DNA from: Candidatus Francisella endociliophora
GTDB taxonomy: Bacteria > Pseudomonadota > Gammaproteobacteria > Francisellales > Francisellaceae
Assembly (NCBI RefSeq): GCF_000764555.1
Contig: NZ_CP009574.1
Coordinates: forward strand, 1,860,001-1,924,000
Direction of reading: 5' to 3'
DNA: 64,000 bases
Shown here: positions 9,003 to 22,157 of the stretch, in pieces
Numbering within the stretch: the stretch's first letter is position 1
Layout: each line of letters opens with the position of its first letter
The notes under the pieces: generated by a model
Database searches by the model: none
The model's input: only the letters and a program-made list of their open reading frames with translations
What the model was told of the DNA's origin: nothing
Position numbers and translations under genes: made by a program

Positions 9003-10439
9003 ATGAAAATAATAGTAAACAATGAAGCAACTTTATCTGCAGAAGTAGTGCTTATAGCTCAAGAAAATTTGCAAAAACTTGTAGAAGAAACAAAATGTCC
9101 AAATTCAAAAGCTTTATTAGATAGAAAGATCTTTAAAGCAAAGGCTGGAGAGGTTTTACCATTACTTCATGGTGAAAAAACAGTTATTCTATTGGGTTTA
9201 GGTTTAAAGCAAGAATTTATTGCTTCAGAATATGATACTCTCATAGCTAAACTTACTGAAGAACTTAAAAAGCTTGATCTAAAAGAAATATCTGTAAATT
9301 TAGAATATTTCTTTGATGGTAATATTCAACAGTATACTTTAGAAACTGTTAGAGCACTTATTTCAGAAACTTATGTTTTTGATCAATTAAAGTCAAAAAA
9401 ACAAACATACTCTTTGGATAAAATAGAAATAGTCTATTCTGGTAATCATGATATAGAGGAGTCTGCAAAAGTAGGCTCTGCTATTGCATGTGGTCAAAAC
9501 TATGCAAAAGATTTACAAAACTTACCAGCAAATATCTGTAATACAGACTATATGCTAAATGAAGCGAGAGAGCTTACTTCCAAGTATGAAACATTTAATC
9601 TAGATTACCTAGATCAAGATGCTATGGCTGAATTAGGTATGGGGTGTGCTTTAGCAGTTGGTCGTGGTTCGGACATGTCAAATTATACTGTCTGTATGGA
9701 GTACAATGGCGGTGATGAAGGACAAGCTCCAATAGTTTTAGTTGGGAAAGGGCTAGTTTTTGACAATGGTGGTGTATGTATTAAGCCAGCAGCTGGCATG
9801 GACTCTATGAAAATGGATATGGGTGGTGCTGCAGCTGTAATGGGAACCATGAAAACTCTAGCAATGCTGAATCTACCAATTAATGTTGTAGGTGTTATGG
9901 GACTTGCAGAGAATGCCGTTGATGCAAGATCATATAGACCAGGTGACGTGCTTAAGAGTATGAAAGGTATAACAGTAGAAGTTAGCAATACGGATGCAGA
10001 AGGTAGGCTAGTTCTTTGTGATACTTTAACTTATATTGGTAAATATAAGCCAAAATATGTGATTAACATGGCAACACTTACAGGTGCTATGATTGTATCT
10101 CTTGGAGATGCGTTCTCTGGACTTATGGCAAACAGTGATAAATTAGCAAATAGTTTAGAACAAGCTGCTAATGCTTCCAATGATTTGGTTTGGAGACTTC
10201 CTCTTCATAAGCCATATATGAAAAAGTTAGATAGTAAAGTGGCTGATATGGATAATTGTGGTCGTGATAGATCTGCGGGTTCAATTGTTGCTGGTTTGTT
10301 CTTATCTAAGTTCACAGAAGATTATGAATGGGCTCATCTTGATATAGCAGGATCTGCTATGGGAGATTTTGCTAATTGTAAAGCTACAGGACGTCCGGTA
10401 CCATTATTAACACATTATTTACTTTCTCAGGCAAAATAA
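9003..10439 (+). CDS. pepA: Leucyl aminopeptidase (M17 family)
   Basis: The 478-residue protein has a variable N-terminal domain and a well-conserved C-terminal catalytic domain. The latter carries the M17 signature NTDAEGRLVLCD (about 328-339) and the metal/substrate region KMDMGGAAAV. The two-metal enzyme removes N-terminal residues from short peptides in the cytoplasm. That fits the several POT peptide importers nearby, which would deliver its substrates. The ATG at 9003 has AGGAGA at a rather long distance (about 12 bases). No frameshift or missing ligand is apparent. Confidence 0.95.
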   Translation: MKIIVNNEATLSAEVVLIAQENLQKLVEETKCPNSKALLDRKIFKAKAGEVLPLLHGEKTVILLGLGLKQEFIASEYDTLIAKLTEELKKLDLKEISVNLEYFFDGNIQQYTLETVRALISETYVFDQLKSKKQTYSLDKIEIVYSGNHDIEESAKVGSAIACGQNYAKDLQNLPANICNTDYMLNEARELTSKYETFNLDYLDQDAMAELGMGCALAVGRGSDMSNYTVCMEYNGGDEGQAPIVLVGKGLVFDNGGVCIKPAAGMDSMKMDMGGAAAVMGTMKTLAMLNLPINVVGVMGLAENAVDARSYRPGDVLKSMKGITVEVSNTDAEGRLVLCDTLTYIGKYKPKYVINMATLTGAMIVSLGDAFSGLMANSDKLANSLEQAANASNDLVWRLPLHKPYMKKLDSKVADMDNCGRDRSAGSIVAGLFLSKFTEDYEWAHLDIAGSAMGDFANCKATGRPVPLLTHYLLSQAK

Positions 10440-10526
10440 AAATATTTTTATTCTATATTTGCTATTTTCTCTAGTATATTTTTTCTTATGTGATAAAATT
10501 CCACTGTAATTAAATCCTATCCTTAG

Positions 10527-12008
<1,482 letters not shown>

Positions 12009-12074
12009 AAAGTTCTTAAATTTGATCTTTATAAGTTATAATCTACTAAATTCTAACGACTAATAAATGGCTTA

Positions 12075-12734
12075 ATGTTTTTTCGTCAAGCAATACTTTT
12101 TCTAAATGGTAAAATAGATTTAGCTTTTTGTGAGAAATATATCCAAGATAAATTTACCGGCCTTGATATTTTTTGTGCTGATGGTGCATATAGAATAGTT
12201 AAGCAATCAGAACAACTAAACTTAAAAATAAAGAAAGTTATAGGGGATTTTGATTCTTTATTAGTCTCTGATAGTTCACTATTTTTAGTTGATCATGATC
12301 AATACTCAACAGATTTTGAAAAATCTCTTAATTATATAATTTCACAAGGCTTTGAAAAGGTTTTTGTATTCGGAGCTTCTGAAGGTGAGATGGATCATTT
12401 TTTGTGTAATATTTCTATAGCTAAGAACTATAAAAATAAAATAGATATTGAGTTTATAGATATTTATTCAAGGTACTTTTTCATACCTGAAAAATACTCT
12501 GTTACCAATGTGGATGGTAAGATGTTTTCAGTGATGCCTTTTGGATATGCAAAGGATATATATTATAATGGTCTTGCATATCCTTTGAGTGGAGAGTGCT
12601 TAAGTATAGATACAAATACAGGCGCAAGAAATTATGCTACGCAAGATAAGGTTGAAATATCTTATTCGAGCGGGGATATTTTATTATTTATATCGCATGC
12701 GAAATATAAGGACAGATTAAATGCAATTTTGTAA
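12075..12734 (+). CDS. thiN: Thiamine pyrophosphokinase
   Basis: This 219-residue protein matches the thiamine pyrophosphokinase fold. The motifs [15 protein letters not shown] and [11 protein letters not shown] (Asp and Thr residues that bind ATP-Mg) are followed by [12 protein letters not shown], and a C-terminal thiamine-binding part contains [13 protein letters not shown]. It transfers pyrophosphate from ATP to thiamine. The 3' end overlaps the pgi start by 14 bases, which implies translational coupling. No thiamine riboswitch is seen upstream. The residues shown are those typical of the family; activity is inferred. Confidence 0.88.
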   Translation: MFFRQAILFLNGKIDLAFCEKYIQDKFTGLDIFCADGAYRIVKQSEQLNLKIKKVIGDFDSLLVSDSSLFLVDHDQYSTDFEKSLNYIISQGFEKVFVFGASEGEMDHFLCNISIAKNYKNKIDIEFIDIYSRYFFIPEKYSVTNVDGKMFSVMPFGYAKDIYYNGLAYPLSGECLSIDTNTGARNYATQDKVEISYSSGDILLFISHAKYKDRLNAIL

Positions 12735-14340
12735 TGATTCAAAAAAACAACTAAAACAACAGAATATTAATTTAAAACAAGAGTTCGTAAGTGATAGCAA
12801 GCGACTTGAGAAATTTTCATTAAAGCATGGTGGTATATACTTTGATTATTCAAAAAATCTTATAAATGACACTATTCTGTCTTCATTGTTAGGGGCCGCT
12901 GAGCAATCTGATTTAAAGAGCAAAATAGCACAAATGTTCTCTGGTGAGAAAATTAACTCTACTGAAAATAGAGCTGTATTACATACCGCTTTGCGTGACT
13001 TATCAGATTCACCTTTAATTGTAGATGGTCAAGATATTCGCAAGGAAGTCAAAGAGGAAAAACAGCGAGTAAAAGAATTAGTTGAAAAAGTGGTTTCTGG
13101 AGAATGGAAAGGTTTTTCTGGTAAGAAAATTACTGATGTTGTAAATATTGGTATTGGTGGCTCTGATCTTGGTCCTAAGATGGTTGTTAGAGCATTGCAA
13201 CCTTATCATTGTATAGGTTTAAAAGTGCATTTTGTTTCAAATGTGGATGCTGATTCATTGTTACAAGCTTTACATGTGGTTGATCCAGAGACTACTTTAT
13301 TTATAGTGGCTTCAAAATCTTTTTCAACAGAGGAAACTCTTTTAAACTCGATTTCAGCTAGAGAATGGCTATTAGATCATTATGAAAATGAAAAAGCAGT
13401 TGCTAATCATTTTATAGCTATATCAAGTAAACTTGATAAAGTAGAAGAATTTGGTATAGATCTACAGCATTGTTATAAAATGTGGGATTGGGTAGGGGGA
13501 CGTTATTCTTTATGGTCATCTATCGGTATGTCGATAGCTTTTGCAGTTGGCTATGCTAATTTTGAGAAACTTTTAGCTGGAGCGTATTCTGTAGATAAGC
13601 ATTTTCAAGAAACAGATTTTGATAAAAATATTCCTGTGATTATGGGATTGTTAGCAAGTTTTTACTCATGTGCTTATAATAGTCAATCTCAGGCATTATT
13701 ACCTTATGATGAGAGACTATGTTATTTCGTTGACTATCTTCAACAAGCAGATATGGAAAGTAATGGAAAATCTGTAAATTTAGCTGGAGAAACTGTTAAT
13801 TATCAAACAGGAGTGGTTTTGTGGGGTGGTGTTGGAACAAATGGACAACATGCTTTTCATCAGCTTTTACATCAGGGAAATGTTTTTATCCCTGTTGATT
13901 TTATTGCTGTTACGAATAGTCATCATAATTATCAAAATCATCAAGATGCTCTTCTAGCAAACTGCTTTGGGCAGTCTCAAGCACTAATGTTTGGACAATC
14001 GTACGAGATGGTTTATAATGATTTGTTAAAATCTGGATTAAGTGAGGCTGAAGCGAAAGAACTTGCTCCTCACAAAGTAATACCAGGTAATAGGCCAAGT
14101 ACTACAATTTTACTTGACGAGCTAAGTCCATTTAGCCTTGGAGCATTGATTGCTTTATATGAGCATAAGATATTTGTTCAAGGTGTTTTGTGGAATGTTA
14201 ATAGCTATGATCAATGGGGTGTTGAGCTTGGTAAAAAATTAGGCAAAAATATTTTAAAAGCTATGGCAGATAGATCGTCAGATGAATATGAGAATCTTGA
14301 TGAGTCAACAAAAATGTTAATAGCAAAGGTAACTAAGTAA
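12721..14340 (+). CDS. pgi: Glucose-6-phosphate isomerase
   Basis: The 539-residue protein carries the sugar-phosphate binding segments [12 protein letters not shown] and [11 protein letters not shown], the signature [11 protein letters not shown], the catalytic region [15 protein letters not shown] and [12 protein letters not shown] with the conserved lysine. It interconverts glucose-6-phosphate and fructose-6-phosphate in the cytoplasm. The start overlaps the end of thiN by 14 bases, and the downstream pseudopilin gene begins 3 bases after its stop, so thiN, pgi and the pseudopilin are probably co-transcribed. AAGGACAG lies about 4 bases before the ATG. Confidence 0.96.
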   Translation: MQFCNDSKKQLKQQNINLKQEFVSDSKRLEKFSLKHGGIYFDYSKNLINDTILSSLLGAAEQSDLKSKIAQMFSGEKINSTENRAVLHTALRDLSDSPLIVDGQDIRKEVKEEKQRVKELVEKVVSGEWKGFSGKKITDVVNIGIGGSDLGPKMVVRALQPYHCIGLKVHFVSNVDADSLLQALHVVDPETTLFIVASKSFSTEETLLNSISAREWLLDHYENEKAVANHFIAISSKLDKVEEFGIDLQHCYKMWDWVGGRYSLWSSIGMSIAFAVGYANFEKLLAGAYSVDKHFQETDFDKNIPVIMGLLASFYSCAYNSQSQALLPYDERLCYFVDYLQQADMESNGKSVNLAGETVNYQTGVVLWGGVGTNGQHAFHQLLHQGNVFIPVDFIAVTNSHHNYQNHQDALLANCFGQSQALMFGQSYEMVYNDLLKSGLSEAEAKELAPHKVIPGNRPSTTILLDELSPFSLGALIALYEHKIFVQGVLWNVNSYDQWGVELGKKLGKNILKAMADRSSDEYENLDESTKMLIAKVTK

Positions 14341-14343
14341 GAA

Positions 14344-14928
14344 ATGGTTAGAAGTAAAAAGAAAGGTTTTTCATTGGTAGAGGTGATGGTTGTAATTGCT
14401 ATCATGACTATACTTATGATGGCAGCAATTAGCTCATTTACTTTTTACTATAAGACATTTGCAGAAACTCGTTTGACAAACTTACAGAAACTAATTGAGT
14501 TTGGTGTTATCAGAGCGCGTACAGATGGGCAAACAGTAGTTATTTGTGCAGCAACACCTGATAGTTTTGATAGCAATGGTAAGCTTGATCCTAATAGTTT
14601 TGCATGTTCAACTGAAAGGTCTTGGGGCGATAACCCTATTGTAGCTTTTGAAAGTGCTGATGGTACAACTACATATGATGGTGATAACGATGAAATTATT
14701 GCGAATCTGGCCCAAGGACATGGTGAAAATATTTATATAAATTTAGCAGGTAGTCCAAGTTTTATAAGAATTAATCCAAATGGCTTTATGGCCACAGGAA
14801 ATGGGAACATTACATATTGTGATAGAACAAATCAATATCAAGCTGCTTTAATCACGAATTTGGTGGGTAGAGTTATTTATACCGATAGCCCAACTAGAGA
14901 TGGTGGTGGCTCATATACTTGCGAATAA
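14344..14928 (+). CDS. Type IV pilus minor pseudopilin (FimT/GspH-like)
   Basis: This 194-residue protein has a class III prepilin signal, KKKG|FSLVEVMVVIAIMTIL, with Glu at position +5. It is cut by the prepilin peptidase and leaves a hydrophobic N-terminal helix. The body has scattered cysteines (ICAA, FACSTER, ITYCDR, YTCE) consistent with a disulfide-bonded globular domain, and LINPNGF-like residues (RINPNGFMA) as in the FimT/GspH C-terminal fold. It probably primes or decorates type IV pili, together with PilB/PilC encoded near the end of the window. The gene sits apart from other pilus genes, 3 bases after pgi. The exact subfamily is uncertain. Confidence 0.8.
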   Translation: MVRSKKKGFSLVEVMVVIAIMTILMMAAISSFTFYYKTFAETRLTNLQKLIEFGVIRARTDGQTVVICAATPDSFDSNGKLDPNSFACSTERSWGDNPIVAFESADGTTTYDGDNDEIIANLAQGHGENIYINLAGSPSFIRINPNGFMATGNGNITYCDRTNQYQAALITNLVGRVIYTDSPTRDGGGSYTCE

Positions 14929-14961
14929 TTTTCATGTTTATTATCAAAGGAGAATATAATA

Positions 14962-15444
14962 ATGACAACTGATAGAATACCTATGACTCCAGCTGGAGAA
15001 CAAGCCCTAAGAACAGAGTTAGATAAACTTAAAAAGGTTGAAAGACCTGCTATTATTGAGGCTATTGCAGAAGCTCGTGATCACGGTGATTTAAAAGAAA
15101 ATGCTGAGTATCATGCTGCTAGGGAAAAGCAAGGTATTATCGAAGGTAGAATCAAAGATATTGAAGCAAAACTATCAAATGCCCAAGTAATTGATGTAAC
15201 TAAAATTAATGCAAATGGTATGGTAATCTTTGGGGCAACAGTTACTGTTATGAATGTTAAAACAGAAGAAGAAACTACTTACCAGATCGTAGGAGAAGAT
15301 GAAGCAGATATCGATAATCATAAAATATCTGTAGTTGCGCCTTTGGCTCGTGCTTTAATCAAAAAAGAAGAGGGCGATGAGATTGTTCTTGATACTCCAA
15401 AAGGTAAAGTAACTTACGAAATCGTAGAAGTAGAATATAAGTAA
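14962..15444 (+). CDS. greA: Transcription elongation factor GreA
   Basis: The 160-residue length is typical of GreA. The N-terminal coiled coil has the conserved tip region [17 protein letters not shown], whose acidic residues reach into the RNA polymerase secondary channel and stimulate cleavage of backtracked RNA. The C-terminal FKBP-like domain follows from about residue 82. AAGGAG lies 8 bases upstream of the ATG, a strong ribosome-binding site. It lies 33 bases after the pseudopilin and 40 bases before uvrA, on the same strand. Confidence 0.96.
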   Translation: MTTDRIPMTPAGEQALRTELDKLKKVERPAIIEAIAEARDHGDLKENAEYHAAREKQGIIEGRIKDIEAKLSNAQVIDVTKINANGMVIFGATVTVMNVKTEEETTYQIVGEDEADIDNHKISVVAPLARALIKKEEGDEIVLDTPKGKVTYEIVEVEYK

Positions 15445-15484
15445 TCTATAAAAATCTAACGGATATCTCTTTATTAAGTTCTTT

Positions 15485-18307
15485 ATGAAAAAAATCATTA
15501 TTCAGGGTGCAAAAACCCATAATCTAAAAAATATTGATGTTGAAATACCTCGAGACAAGTTAACTGTTATTACAGGACTTAGTGGTTCAGGTAAATCATC
15601 ATTAGCTTTTGATACTCTATATGCAGAGGGTCAAAGAAGATATGTTGAGTCTCTATCATCTTATGCTAGACAATTTCTATCAATGATGGATAAACCGGAA
15701 GTCGAGCATATTGAAGGGCTTTCACCAGCTATTTCTATTGATCAAAAAACAACTTCACATAATCCTCGTTCAACAGTTGGAACTGTAACAGAGATCTATG
15801 ATTATTTGAGAGTGTTTTTTGCTAGAGCTGGAACGCCAAAATGTCCTACTCATCAAATAGAGTTAAAAGCACAAACTGTTAGTCAAATGGTTGATAAGAT
15901 TCTGGAGTTTGATGATAGTTCTAGATTAATGATATTAGCTCCAATTATTTCTGAGAAAAAAGGGACACATCATACACTTTTAGATAAGATACTAGCTCAA
16001 GGCTATATTCGTGTGCGAATAAATGGAGAGTTTTATAACCTTGATGAAGATTATCCTGAATTGGATCGATACAAAAAACATAATATTGATGTTGTTGTTG
16101 ATAGGTTTAAACCTAAAAAAGAAAATGAGCAACGTATAGCAGAGTCAATTGAAACTGCTTTAGATCTTGGTAATGGTATTGTTAAGCTAACAAATATGGG
16201 TGATGATAATGTTGAAGATATGTTGTTTTCCTCAAAGCACGCTTGCCCTTTATGTAGCTTTGCTCTTAAAGAATTATCGCCAAGAATATTCTCTTTCAAT
16301 AGTCCATTAGGTGCTTGTTCAAGTTGTGATGGTTTGGGAGTGAAAGAATTTTTTGATGAGAAAAAAGTTATTGTTGACTCATCATTATCATTGAAAAGAG
16401 GAGCTATTGTTAAGTGGAACAAAGCAAATCAATACTATTATTCACAGCTTGAATCGTTGGCAAAACATTATAAGTTTTCTTTAGAAAAGCCATTTGAAGA
16501 ATTACCACAAAGAATACAAGATACAATTTTATATGGATCAGGAAGTGAAGTCATTGAAATGACAGTCGACTCTATTAGGGGTGGTAGACAAGTTCGTAAA
16601 AAAACTTTTGAAGGTGTGATTCCTCATTTCGAAAGAAGGTATTATGAATCTGACTCAGATATGGTCAAAAAAGACTTATATGAGTTAATGAGTAATCTTA
16701 AGTGTAAATCTTGTAATGGAGCTAGAGTTAATGAATATGCACGTAACATCTTTATAGCAGATAAAAATATCGCTGATGTTTGTGCATTATCTATAGAAGA
16801 TTTAATTGCATGGCTTAATGGACTTGAATTTGTTGGTCAGCAACAGGTTATAGCAGAAAACTTACTTAAAGAGATTAAACTGAGAGTGCAGTTTTTGGTA
16901 AATGTAGGCTTAGAATATTTAAATTTAGCTCGACAGGCTGATACTTTATCTGGTGGCGAGGCTCAAAGAATTAGGTTAGCTAGTCAAATTGGTGCTGGGC
17001 TTGTTGGAGTTATGTATATTTTAGATGAGCCATCAATAGGATTGCATCAAAGAGATAATCAAAGATTACTAGATGCCTTACATAATCTTAAAAACCTAGG
17101 TAATACAGTGATAGTGGTTGAGCATGATGAAGATGCTATGCGACAAGCAGACCATATTATAGATATGGGTCCCATGGCTGGAGTTCATGGTGGTGAAGTT
17201 GTTGCTTCTGGCAAATACGATACTATTATCAAAAATAAAAAATCTCTTACGGCAGACTATCTAAGTGGACGTAAAAAGATTGAAGTCCCTCAAACTAGGT
17301 TAAAAGCTAGTAAGAATAGATATATAGAAATAAAAGGAGCATCTGGAAATAATCTTCAAGGTGATGATTTGAAAATCCCTATGGGAGTGCTAACCTGTGT
17401 TACAGGTGTTTCAGGATCTGGTAAATCTACACTTATAAATAGAACATTATACCCATTAGCATCTAGATTGTTAAATAGAAGTACACTAGTGCCAATGGAA
17501 TATAACTCGCATAAAGGGTTTAATCACCTTGATAAAGTTATTGATATAGATCAATCTCCAATTGGTCGTACACCTAGATCAAACCCTGCGACTTATACTG
17601 GAGTATTTACACCTATTCGTGAGCTATTTGCGGCAACAGCAGAAGCAAGATCTAGAGGTTATACAGCTGGTAGATTTAGCTTTAATGTCCGTGGAGGACG
17701 TTGTGAAGCTTGTCAGGGCGATGGTGTTATTAAAGTAGAAATGCACTTTTTGGCAGATGTATATGTTGCTTGTGATGTTTGTGGTGGTAAGCGTTATAAT
17801 CGTGAAACTTTAGCTGTGCAGTATAAGGGTAAAAATATTTACGAAGTGTTAGACATGACAGTCGAAGAAGCTGTAGAATTTTATGATGCTGTACCAAGCA
17901 TTAAGAGTAAACTAGAAGCTCTTATGAATGTTGGACTCTCTTATATTAAGTTAGGACAAAGCGCTACAACACTTTCTGGCGGAGAAGCTCAGCGAGTTAA
18001 ATTAGCAAAAGAATTATCCAAACGATCAACAGGTAAAACTTTATATATACTTGATGAGCCAACTACAGGTTTGCATTTCTACGATATTCATCAATTACTA
18101 AAAGTGATTATGGATCTGCGTGACAGAGGCAATACTGTAGTGATTATTGAGCATAATTTAGATGTTATAAAAATGGCTGACTGGATTATTGATCTTGGTC
18201 CAGAAGGTGGCAATAAAGGTGGTCAGATAATATTTGAAGGAACTCCGGAAGATATTGTTAAATGTAAAAAATCTTATACTGGTAAGTATTTAAAGAGCTT
18301 ACTTTAA
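15485..18307 (+). CDS. uvrA: Excinuclease ABC subunit A
   Basis: The 940-residue protein has two ABC ATPase modules. Walker A motifs are GLSGSGKSS (about 31-39) and GVSGSGKST (about 640-648), with signatures [12 protein letters not shown] and [12 protein letters not shown]. Zinc-finger cysteines occur at CPLCSF/CSSCDG, CKSCNG and [14 protein letters not shown]. As the damage-recognition subunit it loads UvrB onto bulky lesions in nucleotide excision repair. Its stop codon overlaps that of the convergent DHA2 transporter gene by 4 bases at a TTAA. There is no LexA-like box that I can identify upstream. Confidence 0.98.
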   Translation: MKKIIIQGAKTHNLKNIDVEIPRDKLTVITGLSGSGKSSLAFDTLYAEGQRRYVESLSSYARQFLSMMDKPEVEHIEGLSPAISIDQKTTSHNPRSTVGTVTEIYDYLRVFFARAGTPKCPTHQIELKAQTVSQMVDKILEFDDSSRLMILAPIISEKKGTHHTLLDKILAQGYIRVRINGEFYNLDEDYPELDRYKKHNIDVVVDRFKPKKENEQRIAESIETALDLGNGIVKLTNMGDDNVEDMLFSSKHACPLCSFALKELSPRIFSFNSPLGACSSCDGLGVKEFFDEKKVIVDSSLSLKRGAIVKWNKANQYYYSQLESLAKHYKFSLEKPFEELPQRIQDTILYGSGSEVIEMTVDSIRGGRQVRKKTFEGVIPHFERRYYESDSDMVKKDLYELMSNLKCKSCNGARVNEYARNIFIADKNIADVCALSIEDLIAWLNGLEFVGQQQVIAENLLKEIKLRVQFLVNVGLEYLNLARQADTLSGGEAQRIRLASQIGAGLVGVMYILDEPSIGLHQRDNQRLLDALHNLKNLGNTVIVVEHDEDAMRQADHIIDMGPMAGVHGGEVVASGKYDTIIKNKKSLTADYLSGRKKIEVPQTRLKASKNRYIEIKGASGNNLQGDDLKIPMGVLTCVTGVSGSGKSTLINRTLYPLASRLLNRSTLVPMEYNSHKGFNHLDKVIDIDQSPIGRTPRSNPATYTGVFTPIRELFAATAEARSRGYTAGRFSFNVRGGRCEACQGDGVIKVEMHFLADVYVACDVCGGKRYNRETLAVQYKGKNIYEVLDMTVEEAVEFYDAVPSIKSKLEALMNVGLSYIKLGQSATTLSGGEAQRVKLAKELSKRSTGKTLYILDEPTTGLHFYDIHQLLKVIMDLRDRGNTVVIIEHNLDVIKMADWIIDLGPEGGNKGGQIIFEGTPEDIVKCKKSYTGKYLKSLL

Positions 18308-19695
18308 GATGTTGGAACTTCACTTAAATTATTAGGTTTACATATAACTACGTAAACTAAGATAGCTAATAAACCTAAGAAGTAAATAACTTGAATCCAT
18401 GCAAATGCAGATGAAGATATTATAGAATCAAAGCTTATATTTTTAATTCCTGATAGAGTTGCTAAAACTACACTTGCCCAAGATATTGCAAAGGCATTTG
18501 TAAGTTGAATTATTGAACTATTAACTATTGTTGCTGGACTCATGTGATCATCATTTTCAATAGAATTATAGATTCCGGCATTACATATAATTGTAAACAG
18601 TCCAAAGCAAACACCAATTACTATAAGTAGAGCAGAAAATGCAAAAAAGTTAAAATGAATAAAAACTATTCCTAAGCCTAAATATGTAATAGCCATTACG
18701 CTAAGGATCATTACAAAAAAATTATAAAAATGTAAGTTTATTAAAACTTTTCTCACTATTTTTTTAACATACCAAGCAGGCATTATAAAAAACATTAATG
18801 CTAATCCAGATTCAAAAGCTGAAAAATTTTGCTTTGTTTGTAAATATAGAGGAATAAGAAAAGACATCCCCATTATAAGCAGGCGAGTAGTAGAGCTTAT
18901 GATAGTAAGGTATTTAAAACAGTTATTTTTAAAAATATTTAGGTTAATGACAGCATCATCACCTAATCGTATTGCATGACGTAGATATAATATAAAAAGA
19001 ACTATTGCTATAATAAGCATTAGCCATTTTATGTTGGGAAGTATACTTGTATCGATCATAAGGTCTATAAAAAACATCAGTAAAGCAATTGATGATCCAA
19101 GGATTAAGAATCCTTTAAGGTCAAATTTTCTAATTTTTGTTGTTGAAATATTGGGTAAATAGATACTTATCAATACTATACAAGTCAATACAATGGGGAA
19201 ATTAATAAAAAATATCATTCTCCAGCCAATATAAGTAGTCATTGCACCACCGAATAAGGGGCCAATAACAGGGCCTAGTGTAGCAATAACTGCTACTATT
19301 GACATCGCCGTTAATCGATCATTTTTAAATATTCTAACCATTGCTAAACGAGCAACTGGTGCTGTGAATGCTCCAAAAGCACCTTGGAAAGCTCTAAATA
19401 TAACCAAGCTAATAATATTTGTTGATAATCCACAAGCTACAGAAGAAATTATAAATCCTATCAAAGATATGATAAGAAGTTTTTTGCAACCTATTTTATC
19501 TGAGATCCAACCTGATGCAGGGATAAATAATCCTAGAGCAAGTAGGTAAACAGTTACAGCTACTTTAAGAGTGATAGCATTTACTTGAAAATCGTTTGCA
19601 ATTTGTGGAAGAGCTGTATTTAGAGCTGAACCATCAATTAGCTCAATCAGAAAAACTATACCAATTGTATAGGCAATTATTTTATTTTTATCCAT
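18304..19695 (-). CDS. DHA2-family (EmrB/QacA-type) MFS multidrug exporter
   Basis: The protein has 463 residues with about 14 predicted hydrophobic segments. The N-terminal motif [18 protein letters not shown] is the DHA2 motif with the acidic residue in TM1. [13 protein letters not shown] is MFS motif A, and [17 protein letters not shown] with PVIGPLFGG is motif C of exporters. It probably exports hydrophobic compounds with protons. No EmrA-like membrane-fusion partner is adjacent. It is convergent with uvrA (4-base overlap) and divergent from ftsH across about 200 bases. Confidence 0.87.
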   Translation of the reverse strand: MDKNKIIAYTIGIVFLIELIDGSALNTALPQIANDFQVNAITLKVAVTVYLLALGLFIPASGWISDKIGCKKLLIISLIGFIISSVACGLSTNIISLVIFRAFQGAFGAFTAPVARLAMVRIFKNDRLTAMSIVAVIATLGPVIGPLFGGAMTTYIGWRMIFFINFPIVLTCIVLISIYLPNISTTKIRKFDLKGFLILGSSIALLMFFIDLMIDTSILPNIKWLMLIIAIVLFILYLRHAIRLGDDAVINLNIFKNNCFKYLTIISSTTRLLIMGMSFLIPLYLQTKQNFSAFESGLALMFFIMPAWYVKKIVRKVLINLHFYNFFVMILSVMAITYLGLGIVFIHFNFFAFSALLIVIGVCFGLFTIICNAGIYNSIENDDHMSPATIVNSSIIQLTNAFAISWASVVLATLSGIKNISFDSIISSSAFAWIQVIYFLGLLAILVYVVICKPNNLSEVPTS

Positions 19696-19898
19696 TGTTA
19701 TAACAAACCATTTTAATTTTTTTGATAAAAGATCAGATTAAACTAAGAATCAAAAGCATCTGTATTGCTTAATACTGTAAGAGTATTATACAATTATTTA
19801 GTAAAACGACTAGCTAATAGGTAATTTTTTTACTATAGTATATTAGTTAAAAATCCAAGATTTAAATTTTATAAAAAAGAAAGGATAAATATAAATAT

Positions 19899-21878
19899 AT
19901 GGCACAAAATAATGACAATAAAAATAATATGGTGAAAAATATTATTTTTTGGGTTTTGATCATTGGTGGGATGCTACTGCTTTTCAATGGTATTAATGAC
20001 ACAAATAGAGCGTCAAAAAGTATTAATTATTCAACATTTGTTTCTAAGTTAAAGGATAATCAAATTAGTTCTGTAGATGTTGATGGTAGAACAATTACGG
20101 GTAAAACTAGTGAAGGTACTAGCTTTGTAACTTATGCTCCGTTACTAGATGGTAGTCTGGTTAGTAAGCTTGAGGATAGTAAGGCAACAGTTGAGGCAAA
20201 AGCTCCAGAAAAACCAAATCTATTCTTGGCATTTTTACTTAACTGGTTACCAATGCTACTTATCTTTGGTTTCTTTATCTATATGATGGTGAAAGCTGGC
20301 GGTGGTAGCAAAGGAGGGCCTTTCTCTGTTGGTAAAAGTAAGGCTAAGCTACTAGGCGAAGATGAGATTAAGGTTACACTAGATGATGTTGCAGGTGTTG
20401 ATGAAGCAAAAGAAGAAGTTGCTGAAATTGTTGATTTCTTACGTGAGCCTAAAAAGTACGAAAAAATTGGTGGTAAGATCCCTAAAGGTGTCTTAATGGT
20501 AGGTCCTCCTGGTACTGGTAAAACTCTACTTGCAAGAGCAATTGCAGGTGAAGCGAAGGTGCCATTTTTCTCAATTTCTGGTTCAGATTTCGTTGAGATG
20601 TTTGTTGGTGTTGGTGCTTCTCGTGTACGTGATATGTTTGAGCAAGCAAAGAAGAAAGCACCATGTTTAGTGTTTATCGATGAGATAGATGCTGTAGGTC
20701 GTCATCGTGGCTCAGGCATGGGTGGCGGTAATGATGAGCGTGAGCAAACCCTAAACCAAATGCTAGTTGAAATGGATGGTTTTGCAGATAATGAAGGTGT
20801 AATTGTTATTGCTGCAACAAACAGACCAGATGTTCTAGATAAAGCTTTACTAAGACCAGGTAGATTTGATAGACAAGTAAATGTTAGCCTACCAACTGTA
20901 AAAGGGCGTGAAGCTATTGTTAAAGTTCACATGAAAAAAGTTGCTCTTGGTGATGATGTTAGAGCTGACTGGATTGCTCGTGGTACTCCTGGATTCTCAG
21001 GTGCAGAGCTTGCAAATCTTGTCAATGAAGCAGCATTGTTTGCAGCTAGAGAATCAAAAGATAAAGTTACAATGGCTGACTTTGAAAAGGCTAAAGATAA
21101 GATCTTAATGGGTTCTGAAAGAAGAACTATGGCTATGACTGAGAAAGAGAAGAAACTTACTGCTTATCATGAAGCTGGTCATGCTATTATTGGTAGATTG
21201 ATGCCTGAGCATGATCCTGTTTATAAAGTAAGTATTATTCCTAGAGGTAGAGCTCTTGGTGTGACTATGTATATGCCAGAGGGTGATACTGTTAGCCAAA
21301 GTAGGCTTGTGCTTCATGGTCGTTTATGTAGTATCTTTGGTGGTAGATTGGCTGAGGAACTTATATTCGGTTATGATCATGTAACTACTGGAGCATCTAA
21401 TGATATACAAGTGGCTACAGATATTGCTCGTAATTATGTAGCTCGCTGGGGCTTATCTGATTCTATGGGTACAATTCTGTATGATGTAGAAGATGATGGT
21501 CCATTTGGTGGATCTGGTGGAAAAACTGTTAAGATTTCAGATTCTACAATTCGTGAGGTAGATTCAGAAGTTCGCAAACTAATAGATGCCAGTTATGCTA
21601 AAGCTAAAAAACTTCTTGAAGATAATGTAGATATATTACATGCTATGGCAGAAGCTCTAATGAAGTATGAAACTATAGATGCTATGCAGGTAGATGATCT
21701 TATGGCAAGACGTGAAGTGCGTGAACCGGGTGATTATGGTGATAGTTATAAGCCAAAAGAAGATCAAGGTAAAATAGTTGCTCCTGTTGTTGATGAGGAA
21801 AAACAAGATAAACCTGTTCAAGATAGTACTCAAGAAGAATCATCAAAAGATAATGATTCTGATAATTCGAAATCATAA
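19899..21878 (+). CDS. ftsH: ATP-dependent zinc metalloprotease FtsH
   Basis: The 659-residue protein has two N-terminal transmembrane segments (about 13-29 and 108-128) flanking a periplasmic domain. The AAA domain has Walker A GPPGTGKT (about 202-209), pore loop FVGVGAS, Walker [11 protein letters not shown] and an SRH region [20 protein letters not shown]. The M41 protease has HEAGH at 424-428. It degrades misassembled membrane proteins and regulatory proteins such as LpxC in other Gram-negatives. The C-terminal tail is acidic and low-complexity. AAAGGATAA precedes the ATG. The 279 bases after the gene hold no recognisable gene. Confidence 0.98.
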   Translation: MAQNNDNKNNMVKNIIFWVLIIGGMLLLFNGINDTNRASKSINYSTFVSKLKDNQISSVDVDGRTITGKTSEGTSFVTYAPLLDGSLVSKLEDSKATVEAKAPEKPNLFLAFLLNWLPMLLIFGFFIYMMVKAGGGSKGGPFSVGKSKAKLLGEDEIKVTLDDVAGVDEAKEEVAEIVDFLREPKKYEKIGGKIPKGVLMVGPPGTGKTLLARAIAGEAKVPFFSISGSDFVEMFVGVGASRVRDMFEQAKKKAPCLVFIDEIDAVGRHRGSGMGGGNDEREQTLNQMLVEMDGFADNEGVIVIAATNRPDVLDKALLRPGRFDRQVNVSLPTVKGREAIVKVHMKKVALGDDVRADWIARGTPGFSGAELANLVNEAALFAARESKDKVTMADFEKAKDKILMGSERRTMAMTEKEKKLTAYHEAGHAIIGRLMPEHDPVYKVSIIPRGRALGVTMYMPEGDTVSQSRLVLHGRLCSIFGGRLAEELIFGYDHVTTGASNDIQVATDIARNYVARWGLSDSMGTILYDVEDDGPFGGSGGKTVKISDSTIREVDSEVRKLIDASYAKAKKLLEDNVDILHAMAEALMKYETIDAMQVDDLMARREVREPGDYGDSYKPKEDQGKIVAPVVDEEKQDKPVQDSTQEESSKDNDSDNSKS

Positions 21879-22157
21879 TTTTTCTAAAGTAAGCTAATCT
21901 TATTAGATTTAGCAATATATCTCACATTCATTTTATAAGCCAATAAAATTGATAAGTATAATTAAGTATTAAATATATCTTACTTCTTATAAAAGTAGCT
22001 TTGAGATATAGGTTACTATCATAGGCATGATATTTAGAAAAATGATTCAAAATAATCTTAAAAGTAAGAAATACCAAACTATTTCTTGATTATGCAAAGT
22101 TAATAAACTATATTTTAATAGTATTTTTCAATTTAATTAAATTTAATGGAGAGGTTT

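Noticed and set aside
9683-9988. 101-codon minus-strand frame opposite pepA
   Set aside because: pepA shows all catalytic motifs on the plus strand; the opposite frame is a low-complexity shadow without a start signal.
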